Both the position numbers and the translations under genes were made by a program. Of a stretch of DNA of 64,000 nucleotides, positions 56,905 to 64,000 are shown piece after piece. The notes under the pieces are model-generated. The model was not told the DNA's origin and did not search any database. It saw only the letters and a list, made by a program, of their open reading frames with translations. The stretch comes from an uncultured bacterium (GTDB taxonomy: Bacteria > Patescibacteriota > Saccharimonadia > Saccharimonadales > Saccharimonadaceae): NCBI GenBank assembly GCA_903832635.1, contig CAILCF010000001.1, positions 124,001-188,000 of the forward strand, read 5' to 3'. Numbering within the stretch: position 1 is the stretch's first letter; every line of letters starts with the position of its first letter.

Positions 56905-59900
56905 ATGCCGCCTGAAAACCAAAACCCAATCCAAAAAGAATACGACCAAGAACTAGGTCCTGATTTCAGCCCCCTTGCGCAAGCCGAGCAAGACGGTACT
57001 GCTGATGATTCTAGCAATGAAGGTGTCAAAAATGCCGAGGAAAACCCTAACTGGAGAAACAATGTAACCGGTACCGGTGGCGGCGGAAGAGGAAAGAACA
57101 CTTCCAGCACCGCGGGTGGCATGGGCAACAAAGCCGTAGGCAACAACACTGGACCATTTAATTCCAAGCTTAATTTTTCTGTCCTCAGAAAAAGAAGTCC
57201 TCTTATCACAATTATCCTTTTGCTCGCGGGCGGAGGTATCGGTATCGGCGGTTTATTATCCCCCGGACTGCTGATTGTTCAAATGAAAGAGGTGATGGTT
57301 AACAAGTTTGATAATCAACTAACCAGCATGACATCCCGAGAGGTAAAATTATATGCCCAAAAGATGACCGGTAAAATAACCGGCGGGGTCTGCAATTCGC
57401 CGGTCAGCATTTTATGTAAATACAGCAGTATGTCGGAAAAGGAAGTGGCGAATTTCGAAAAAGCTGGCATACATGTTGTTTCCGATGGCGATAAAACCCT
57501 TTTGGGACGAATAAAACCAAAAAGTTTTGAATTTAACGGGGAAAAAATCCCTGCAAAAAATTTCACCAAAAAGATGATTAGCGATACTGAGTTCAGATCT
57601 GCCGTGCATCAGTCATACAATTCGAAATTTGCCGGTTTTGCAGACGCCGATTGGGTAAAAGCCGAGGCCGACCTGGGCATTTCAAAAAAAGCCGCCGATT
57701 TAGAGGGTGAAACTGACGATGAAATGCTGAAAAGTGTTCAGGATGATACAAAAAACCCAGCTCCGCAAGATGAGACGACAACAGAACGCGTGAAGCCCGG
57801 CGATCCAAAACCTGGAGGGGGCACATACGATGATACAAGCGCGGCTGCGGCCAACGCTGCTGCTGATGAGGCTAAAAAGGCCGCCGATGAAATTGCCTCT
57901 GGCGCCGCAAAGGCAGCCGAAGACGCTACAAAGGCAGCCCCGGGCGCCTTGGAAAGCAGTCTAGGCACGGCAGCAAACGCAGTTAGTATAACGGGGTGGC
58001 TAAACAATGCTTGTGGCGCCTACGGAGCAATCCAAGCCGTCGGCTATGCCGCCAAAACCGTCCGGGCTTTGCAATTAGCCCGCTATGCAATGATTTTCCT
58101 AAACGTTGCTGACCAAATAAAAGCCGGGACCGCCAAGCCCAAAGACGTGGCGTATTTAGGCACGGTATTAACAACTCAGTTTATTGCAAAAGATAAACAT
58201 GGCAACATACTATCTAAAAAGTCCGCAACCGATTCATTCGGCTATCAGTTTGCCGCCTATGGAAAAGGCGGCAAGATGTCCAACACGGCCACACAGTTCC
58301 TAGCCGGCGGCGGATTAACCGGTGATATGATAAAAATAACCTCAGAGATAAATAACGTTTTATTTGGGTCCCCCAGAAAAACCTGTAAAGTCGTTACTAA
58401 CCCGTTTGTCAACATTGGTTCACTGGTTGGCGGAATCGCTTTGTTCTTCGTTCCGGGTGTTGATATCGAAGTTAGCGCGTGGGATGTCGCCAAAGGTGCC
58501 CTCCAGGTGGGTCTGCAAATCGCAGAGGCTTATGCACCAGCCCTGTTAAAGGATATCGTTGCCGGTGTCTTGGTTGATAAATCAACGGTTGGCGAAGCTG
58601 CCGGTGATGCGATGACGTCGGGAGCCTCCGGCATAATGAGCACTACGGCAAAATTTGGAGGTAATGCCCCACTTACGCCGTCCGATGCCGTTTCCTACAG
58701 TAATCTAAGCAGTAATGTTGCAGAACAATATGCTCAAGAGGACAGATTGGCCTATAGCCCACTTGATGCCACCAACAGTAACACGTTTATGGGCAAGATT
58801 GTCGGCCAGTTAATCCCATATGCTTCAAATATGTCGTCGCTATCAGGCGCACTTAGTTCCATGGCCTCGGTAGTGACCGGTTCATTCGCATCACTGACCG
58901 GCCAAACCGCCAAAGCCGTTAGTACCGACGACTACACGATGTGCCAGGATTATGATTACCGAGATTTGAACCTAGCCACCGACCCATATTGCAATGTTAC
59001 GTATGGTATCCCGCCCGATGCATTAAACGCCGACCCGATTACGGTTGCCCAGACTTTACTTAACGAAACACAAACCGTCGATGATGGAGTTTCGGTCGGC
59101 CAGATAGACCCTGAAACCGGTGATCCGGTCGACGGTACCAACTACGCAAAATTTGTTGAAAATTGTATGGACCGAACAGAACCACTAGGGGCAGATAGCA
59201 ATGGCTCAACTGGTTCCGAATGTTTGTTTGGTAAAGATTTTAATGGCACTCCAAACAACAATTATTATATACATTATATTGACCAACGTGTTCAGATGGG
59301 GCTTGATGGAGACGAAGTGGCAGGACAGGGCACCCCTTCTGAGACTGATTCCGGCTCAAGTGGCATCGACCCGTCTGAGTTCGATAATAGCAACCAGTCC
59401 TGTTCGGATGGTACCAAGGACCTTGGTGTCGTTAAGACGAAATATTCAGGTAGTCTTGTACAAACTAAATATCCGACCATCAGGCTGTGTCAGCTATCAA
59501 GTATAAGTGGTGTCGGCGCAAACTCAAATGGCGCCATAATATCGGGTGGCGCCATCGTCAACGCGGCGGTTTCTGGTGCGTTCCAACAGCTGGGTGAAAA
59601 AGCACTCTCACAAAACCCAAAGGTCCAGCTGACTGCTACAAGTTCGTTCAGATTGTTCGACTCATGTGGTGGTAGTGGTGACGGATCGAGTTGCGCTACA
59701 CCCGGAGCATCACCCCATCAAATCGGTATCGCTATAGATTTTGGTTTGAGTGATGGTCATACCGGCACAAGCACAACAAGTTGCTCGGCACGGGCAACAT
59801 CAAATGACCCGCAGTGGGAATTCTTACATGAATATGCCGCTTCATTCGGTATAAAACAGTACACATATGAAAATTGGCACTGGGATGCCTCGGGGATGTC

Positions 59901-59916
59901 AAATCGATGTGCTTAA
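56905..59916 (+). CDS. Large membrane-anchored protein with M15 (VanY-like) peptidase domain
   Basis: A 1003-residue protein. A cytoplasmic N-terminus (1-90) is followed by one strong helix (about 94-120), a long Ala/Lys-rich coiled region and weaker hydrophobic segments (about 500-570). The C-terminal domain (about 855-1003) has SPHQIGIAIDFG (about 936-947) and ENWHWDAS (about 988), the His/Asp and His zinc ligands of M15 D,D-carboxypeptidases. It should open peptidoglycan for the secretion channel, the role VirB1-type hydrolases play elsewhere. Confidence 0.8.
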   Translation: MPPENQNPIQKEYDQELGPDFSPLAQAEQDGTADDSSNEGVKNAEENPNWRNNVTGTGGGGRGKNTSSTAGGMGNKAVGNNTGPFNSKLNFSVLRKRSPLITIILLLAGGGIGIGGLLSPGLLIVQMKEVMVNKFDNQLTSMTSREVKLYAQKMTGKITGGVCNSPVSILCKYSSMSEKEVANFEKAGIHVVSDGDKTLLGRIKPKSFEFNGEKIPAKNFTKKMISDTEFRSAVHQSYNSKFAGFADADWVKAEADLGISKKAADLEGETDDEMLKSVQDDTKNPAPQDETTTERVKPGDPKPGGGTYDDTSAAAANAAADEAKKAADEIASGAAKAAEDATKAAPGALESSLGTAANAVSITGWLNNACGAYGAIQAVGYAAKTVRALQLARYAMIFLNVADQIKAGTAKPKDVAYLGTVLTTQFIAKDKHGNILSKKSATDSFGYQFAAYGKGGKMSNTATQFLAGGGLTGDMIKITSEINNVLFGSPRKTCKVVTNPFVNIGSLVGGIALFFVPGVDIEVSAWDVAKGALQVGLQIAEAYAPALLKDIVAGVLVDKSTVGEAAGDAMTSGASGIMSTTAKFGGNAPLTPSDAVSYSNLSSNVAEQYAQEDRLAYSPLDATNSNTFMGKIVGQLIPYASNMSSLSGALSSMASVVTGSFASLTGQTAKAVSTDDYTMCQDYDYRDLNLATDPYCNVTYGIPPDALNADPITVAQTLLNETQTVDDGVSVGQIDPETGDPVDGTNYAKFVENCMDRTEPLGADSNGSTGSECLFGKDFNGTPNNNYYIHYIDQRVQMGLDGDEVAGQGTPSETDSGSSGIDPSEFDNSNQSCSDGTKDLGVVKTKYSGSLVQTKYPTIRLCQLSSISGVGANSNGAIISGGAIVNAAVSGAFQQLGEKALSQNPKVQLTATSSFRLFDSCGGSGDGSSCATPGASPHQIGIAIDFGLSDGHTGTSTTSCSARATSNDPQWEFLHEYAASFGIKQYTYENWHWDASGMSNRCA

Positions 59917-61763
59917 AAAGGATACCTCTAAATAAAATAACGCTGTACGCTTGCTTGGTTATAATATTCATTTCTACATTTATGCCATTAAAAGTTTTTG
60001 CTACCGATTATGGCTTTTTCAGTTCGAATGATATTTTATTCTATGACCCCGCCGATACCTGCGGCGGCGGCACCTCAGCCACGACTCCAACCGGAGCAAG
60101 CAACGGTAACATCGTCGCAATTGGTGATTCAATTATGGTTGGGTTAATTGACGTCGGGTTCAAGGGTAAGCTTAAAACTGCGGGCTACACTGATGCAACT
60201 CTAGACGGCGTTGGTAGCCGAAGCTTAATCAGTCCAGGTGTTGGTCCCAGCTCCGGCACCGGGATCCAGGCCGTTACCGCGCACAAAGACAAAGTCCAGG
60301 CGGCTGGAACTGTTTTGGTCGAGATAGGTACAAATGCCGATAACACCTTTGACACTACTTTGCCAAAAATGATTAAAACCATTAGAGATATAAACCCAAC
60401 TACCCGGATACTATGGTCTAATGTGGGCACAACCTCCTCGGCCGGAGCAAGTAATATGGTTTCGGCGAATAAAATAATTGATAAATATAGTTCAACGCTC
60501 CACTACACTGTCATTGATTGGGCTAATGTGATCCAGGCTCACCCAGATTATTTAAGTGGTGACGGGACTCATCCGGATACAAACGGTTATAACAAAATGG
60601 CTGAATTTGAAATCAGCAAACTAGGAAAAGCCGGGGCTGGCAGCACAGGAAGTCGCGGAGCGTCTACTCTCGATCAGGTAAAAACTTTTGCGAGCGAACC
60701 AATTACTTCTACATGGAATATATCTAACAGTACAGCCGAACAATGGTTTCTTAAGCAAGCCGGTGCTCAGGCGACAAAAGCGAAGTTCGGGCTTAACTCG
60801 AGTAATATCGGCCGAATCACATCGGCTGTCGAGGCGGCTAACGTTTCACCTGTATTCTTTTATCTGTACACAGTGAATGAAGGTGGCGGCGCCGGTGGTT
60901 TTATCAACCATTACGGTAGCGATATCTCCGGCGGAGGCCCGGCAAATGCGAAACGTGACGCCGAGTATCTTGCTTCTCAATCCAAAGACAAAAGCGCGGG
61001 CCCTGCCACCGGCGGCGGCGAGCCATCCGATATGCCAACCGCTGAGGCCCGGCAGATATTAAGCTCACTGCATTCGGGAAGCATTGGCGTCGTGTATATT
61101 CAGGCCACTTCAGCGGTAACGGCTGAGTTGGAAGATCTTAGCGGAAAGACAGGCGGTTGGAGCGGGTTATTTGGTAAACCGCTCTCGGACGCGATGCAGA
61201 ACATCAAGACAATGGGTGGTGACCCGCAGCAAGGTGGTTCAACCTCAACATCAACGGGGGATTGCACTGGCACGGGTGGCGTAACGGGTCAAGGAATAGC
61301 GAGTGCTGTTAGCTGGGCCGTAATGATAGCGAAGAATAATGGCTATGGCTACGATCAGCCGACACGACAAACCGGCTGGGAAAAGTATCAGTCAGACCCG
61401 AATTGTGCCTCCCAATGCGGGAGCTTCGACTGCACATCGTTCATCTCTGCCGTCTTAACCGCGGCAGGGTACTTTAAGACTAATCCGAACTTCGCCGGCA
61501 ACGAAGCGTCCGAACTTGAGGGGGTAGGGTTCAAACAAGTTGCCACTTCCGCAACCACAAGTGCCAACCTTCAACCCGGCGATATACTTATTGCAGCGAA
61601 TCACACCGAAATGTATATAGGAAACAATCAAAATGTTGGTGCACACATTAACGAGAACGATGGGGTATCCGGCGGACAAGTTGGCGATCAAACAGGTAAC
61701 GAAATTTCGGTTAAGCCATTTTATGACGATAACTGGATTGGTGTGTTTAGAGCACCAAATTAA
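59910..61763 (+). CDS. SGNH hydrolase plus NlpC/P60-like cell-wall protein
   Basis: About 617 residues from the ATG at 59910, overlapping the previous stop by 7 bases. A signal anchor (MCLKRIPLNKITLYACLVI) is followed by an SGNH domain (about 65-235) with AIGDSIMVG and DGTHPDTNGY; a middle domain with FYLYTVNEGGGAGGF resembling a glucosaminidase-type fold; and a C-terminal NlpC/P60 or CHAP-type domain (about 470-617) with Cys in SFDCTSFISAVL and His in ANHTEMYIG. It has up to three wall-active units in one chain, probably for remodelling the wall around the secretion system. Confidence 0.78.
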   Translation, partial: CLKRIPLNKITLYACLVIIFISTFMPLKVFATDYGFFSSNDILFYDPADTCGGGTSATTPTGASNGNIVAIGDSIMVGLIDVGFKGKLKTAGYTDATLDGVGSRSLISPGVGPSSGTGIQAVTAHKDKVQAAGTVLVEIGTNADNTFDTTLPKMIKTIRDINPTTRILWSNVGTTSSAGASNMVSANKIIDKYSSTLHYTVIDWANVIQAHPDYLSGDGTHPDTNGYNKMAEFEISKLGKAGAGSTGSRGASTLDQVKTFASEPITSTWNISNSTAEQWFLKQAGAQATKAKFGLNSSNIGRITSAVEAANVSPVFFYLYTVNEGGGAGGFINHYGSDISGGGPANAKRDAEYLASQSKDKSAGPATGGGEPSDMPTAEARQILSSLHSGSIGVVYIQATSAVTAELEDLSGKTGGWSGLFGKPLSDAMQNIKTMGGDPQQGGSTSTSTGDCTGTGGVTGQGIASAVSWAVMIAKNNGYGYDQPTRQTGWEKYQSDPNCASQCGSFDCTSFISAVLTAAGYFKTNPNFAGNEASELEGVGFKQVATSATTSANLQPGDILIAANHTEMYIGNNQNVGAHINENDGVSGGQVGDQTGNEISVKPFYDDNWIGVFRAPN

Positions 61764-61777
61764 GAAGGAGGAAAGTA

Positions 61778-62596
61778 ATGCCTTGGGATCCGGATTTACA
61801 AAACAATAATCAAGTATACAACAACACATACACACCTGGGGGGTATGAAAAAGCCAGGCTAAGAAAATTACTATTAATAGTGGTTGGCGTAATTTTGGCT
61901 ATTATTATACTAATATTCATAGTCCACTTATCAACACCAGATAGCCAGCAAAGCAAATACACGAAAAGTGCCACGGTAGCTGCGAGAAAGCAGATTCCAG
62001 ATGCAAAAGTTAAAAATGTAAAAGTGGCTGGAGGCTTCGCAATAGCGACAGTTAGTGATCCAGCCGCTGAAGGCCAGGCAAATGCGGGCAATACAACCGT
62101 ATTCAGAGTCAATAAAAACGGGTCAATGGTGCAGCTAGCAGTCGGTAGCTCTTTTAGTCCGCTTGATCTGCTAGGATTGGGCATACCATTAGCAACTCAA
62201 GCCAAACTTACCGGGAGTGATATAGAGCACGTCAAGCAAAACCTTGCAGCTCTATGTGGTTACTCCGACGGTATAATTGGCTATATCGGTTTTGACGGTT
62301 CATTTAATCCAGGCGGGTGGCAAATTGACTCGGATACACTCAGTGGCTTAGAGCAAAAACTATCATACGCAATCAATAATGAGAATGCCAATATGAAACC
62401 TGATATGAAGGTGATCTGTGTTGATGCCACTCGACAGAATAGCAACGATGCGATTAATAAAACAACGTACATCAGTACCTTCACGTTGCAAGTGCAGTTT
62501 GTTAGCGATAACGGAACGCTTACCACGCATACCGTTACATTCGCCGTCGGTCCTAACTATTACCGCAACTATACCCTTGATGGACACGATATATAG
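61778..62596 (+). CDS. Single-pass membrane protein of the secretion locus
   Basis: A 272-residue protein with GGAGGAAAG before its ATG. A Tyr/Asn-rich cytoplasmic start is followed by one helix (about 30-50, LLLIVVGVILAIIILIFIV) and an extracytoplasmic domain of about 215 residues. The single-pass topology recalls VirB8, but I see no NTF2-like motif. Two Cys residues (AALCGYS and KVICVDA) may pair. It is the last large gene of the locus. Confidence 0.7.
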   Translation: MPWDPDLQNNNQVYNNTYTPGGYEKARLRKLLLIVVGVILAIIILIFIVHLSTPDSQQSKYTKSATVAARKQIPDAKVKNVKVAGGFAIATVSDPAAEGQANAGNTTVFRVNKNGSMVQLAVGSSFSPLDLLGLGIPLATQAKLTGSDIEHVKQNLAALCGYSDGIIGYIGFDGSFNPGGWQIDSDTLSGLEQKLSYAINNENANMKPDMKVICVDATRQNSNDAINKTTYISTFTLQVQFVSDNGTLTTHTVTFAVGPNYYRNYTLDGHDI

Positions 62597-62630
62597 TAAA
62601 TTGAAATTGTATACATTAAAAGGGGTAATT

Positions 62631-62678
62631 ATGGAGCTCAAAAATGGTGTTTGTGTGGTGGTTGCTGGTGGGCCTTAA
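62631..62678 (+). CDS. Possible 15-residue peptide
   Basis: ATG to TAA encodes MELKNGVCVVVAGGP, with AAAAGGGG 6 bases upstream. It could be a short hydrophobic peptide gene, a leader peptide or chance. The rest of 62679-62741 has nothing assignable. Confidence 0.3.
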   Translation: MELKNGVCVVVAGGP

Positions 62679-62741
62679 ATAAATATTGCAAGCTCCGATA
62701 ATCCCTCGATTTCTTTTAACGTGGTTGATGGTGTAGACCAG

Positions 62742-63797
62742 TTATAAACTTATTAAATTAGTATTTTTCTTGAGTCCCTGAACGACCGCGTCGGCATCGG
62801 TCGTTGTTATAATCGTTTGATAGTGCCGCAAATATTTTGTTATGGCCTGGCGGCGCGACGCGTCCAGTTCGCTAAAAACGTCGTCCAGCAAAATAATCGG
62901 TTTTATATTGGTGATTTGTTCAATAATTTCGACTTCCATGAATTTAATTGCCAGGACTATGGTCCGGACTTCGCCGCGTGAGGCGACGTCTAGGGCCGAG
63001 TAGTTATTAAACTTGAATATGACATCATGACGATGCGGTCCGGTGCTGGTAAAGCCCAGGGCTTTGTCGCGATCAATGTGGCCGTGTAAATCATTTAATA
63101 GTTTTTGTTTGATATCGCCAATATATGTATTTGAATAGTGAACCGACGCGATATTGTGCGACATTGCGATAGAATTGTACTGGTCGTTTAACTTACTGTT
63201 TATTTGCTCGATAAATGCAATTCTTTTTTCGATAATATATGCGCCATATTCACTCAGTGCGATATCCCACACAAATAACTCATTTTGGCCGACGTTTCGT
63301 TTTTTTAATAAATTGTTGCGTTGCTTTAATGCACGATCGTATTTTCGGATTGCATTTTGGTACAGTGGGTCAAGCTGGCTAATAAATCGGTCAATGAATT
63401 GGCGGCGCCTAGTTGGAGAGCCGTGCAACAGCCGTAAGTCATCGGGTTCAAACAGCACAACCGGATGTTTAAATTTTGCCGGCAAGCGGTACATAACTTT
63501 ATCACCAACAACTATTTTTTTGCGTCCTGATGACAGTTCCGGGTCAAGTGTAATTGTCCGTTTTGTAAAGTTATCGAACTCAATATCAATGCGCCACCAA
63601 GGCGAATCGTAACGAAGGATGTCGTTGTCGCTGCCTTTGAATGAAGTGCCCTGAAGCGCCACATAAATCGCCTCGATTATCGACGTCTTGCCACTGCCGT
63701 TGTTGCCGACTATCACAGTTACAGTCGGCGACAGATTTATTTTGAATTTGTCGTGCGAACGAATATTTTGTATGGATAGTTTTTTTACCACTGTCAT
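62742..63797 (-). CDS. recF: DNA replication and repair protein RecF
   Basis: A 351-residue SMC-like ATPase that helps load RecA at gaps. Walker A is GNNGSGKTS (31-39); FEPDDLRLLHGSPTRRRQFID is the family block; the signature is ALDVASRGEVRTIVLA and the D-loop with Walker B is IILLDDVFSELDASRR. It follows dnaN by 12 bases on the same strand, the usual origin-region order. Confidence 0.96.
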   Translation of the reverse strand: MTVVKKLSIQNIRSHDKFKINLSPTVTVIVGNNGSGKTSIIEAIYVALQGTSFKGSDNDILRYDSPWWRIDIEFDNFTKRTITLDPELSSGRKKIVVGDKVMYRLPAKFKHPVVLFEPDDLRLLHGSPTRRRQFIDRFISQLDPLYQNAIRKYDRALKQRNNLLKKRNVGQNELFVWDIALSEYGAYIIEKRIAFIEQINSKLNDQYNSIAMSHNIASVHYSNTYIGDIKQKLLNDLHGHIDRDKALGFTSTGPHRHDVIFKFNNYSALDVASRGEVRTIVLAIKFMEVEIIEQITNIKPIILLDDVFSELDASRRQAITKYLRHYQTIITTTDADAVVQGLKKNTNLISL

Positions 63798-63809
63798 AGC
63801 AGTTTATAG

Positions 63810-64000
63810 CTAACTTTTTAGAGGCATAATAATGTGGTAGTAATCGGTATCGGGTTGAGTCGAGCGCAGTACACAAGGCGCGATTTTTCCGCTGAACCTA
63901 AATTCAACTTCATCGCAGTCAATCACCGACAGCGCTTCGCTAAGATATCGCGAGTTCAGTGTAATGTTGCCGTCAGCCGAAACTTTGGCACTAGTTTCTG
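63810..64000 (-). CDS. dnaN: DNA polymerase III sliding clamp, C-terminal part
   Basis: The last 63 codons run off the right edge. The sequence NITLNSRYLSEALSVIDCDE and the end YYHIIMPLKS match the third clamp domain and C-terminus of DnaN, which forms the hydrophobic pocket used by clamp-binding proteins. The stop is at 63810-63812. dnaA and the origin probably lie beyond the edge. Confidence 0.93.
   Translation of the reverse strand, partial: ETSAKVSADGNITLNSRYLSEALSVIDCDEVEFRFSGKIAPCVLRSTQPDTDYYHIIMPLKS

Noticed and set aside
57861-57892. CTGATGA followed by GGC-AAAAA-GCC inside the M15-domain gene
   Set aside because: Looks like ribozyme 2, but GAAA does not follow stem II directly, stems I and III are absent, and the bases encode an Ala/Lys-rich protein region.
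1-64000. CRISPR array or restriction-modification system
   Set aside because: No regularly spaced direct repeats and no Cas or methyltransferase motifs were seen in the window.
1-64000. UGA recoding as in Gracilibacteria/Absconditabacteria
   Set aside because: Several genes end in TGA (for example at 40020, 24212 and 42952-region neighbours), and no in-frame TGA interrupts a conserved protein.

Overview
This 64-kb window looks like chromosome of a Candidate Phyla Radiation bacterium (Patescibacteria), most likely a Saccharibacterium (TM7). The reasons are: small, tightly packed genes; housekeeping genes mixed with many small membrane proteins of unknown function; two FemAB-type peptidoglycan proteins and a MurE-like ligase without amino-acid pathways; and a large type IV secretion-like locus with TrbC/VirB2-like pilin paralogues, PrgI, split VirB4 and peptidoglycan hydrolases next to recF-dnaN. 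TGA is used as a stop (for example at 40020), so the genetic code is standard. The taxon is an inference from gene content only. dnaN-recF at the right edge places the window near the replication origin.

Layout. 1-12.6 kb: a partial coiled-coil protein, tRNA-Ser(GGA), a MacB-like exporter, a sugar-phosphate isomerase, a FemAB protein, a Mur ligase and an ABC-2 exporter. 12.6-17.9 kb: tRNA-Ser(GCT), tRNA-Arg(GCG), an M23 peptidase, an aldo/keto reductase, CdsA and tRNA-Ser(CGA). 18-28.9 kb: an accessory region starting at a duplicated tRNA 3' end. It holds two nucleotidyltransferases, a small kinase, a GNAT/2H-phosphoesterase fusion, an ADP-ribosyltransferase-like protein, Cys/His-rich and acidic orphans, a structured leader RNA, a TrmB-type regulator, and a three-module array described below. 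28.9-35.9 kb: pgsA, HIT, rlmH, valS, femAB and tsaD. 35.9-45.6 kb: secreted and membrane proteins, a GC-rich insert with a long structured leader, a REP-associated transposase (RAYT) with matching palindromes, tRNA-Ser(UGA), comFC and hsp20. 45.7-62.6 kb: the secretion locus. 62.7-64 kb: recF and the 3' end of dnaN.

Most unusual system (26.0-28.9 kb). Three promoter-leader-gene-gene modules encode six diverged small paralogous proteins. Each promoter has a 17-bp spacer, and each leader folds into two hairpins that covary between modules. Modules 1 and 2 end in an identical 13-bp hairpin, then a perfect complement of that module's own Shine-Dalgarno region (12 and 14 nt), then a complete type III hammerhead ribozyme. 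All three ribozyme stems covary between the two copies while the catalytic core is constant. This suggests an RNA-controlled, self-processing array of unknown biological role.

Other signals are GGTCCGTCC palindromes that also carry inverted DnaA-box-like sequences, a dispersed repeat inserted in frame into tsaD, a pseudoknot-containing leader of about 360 nt before a secreted protein gene, and several genes whose -10 element lies 6-7 nt before the start codon, implying leaderless mRNAs.
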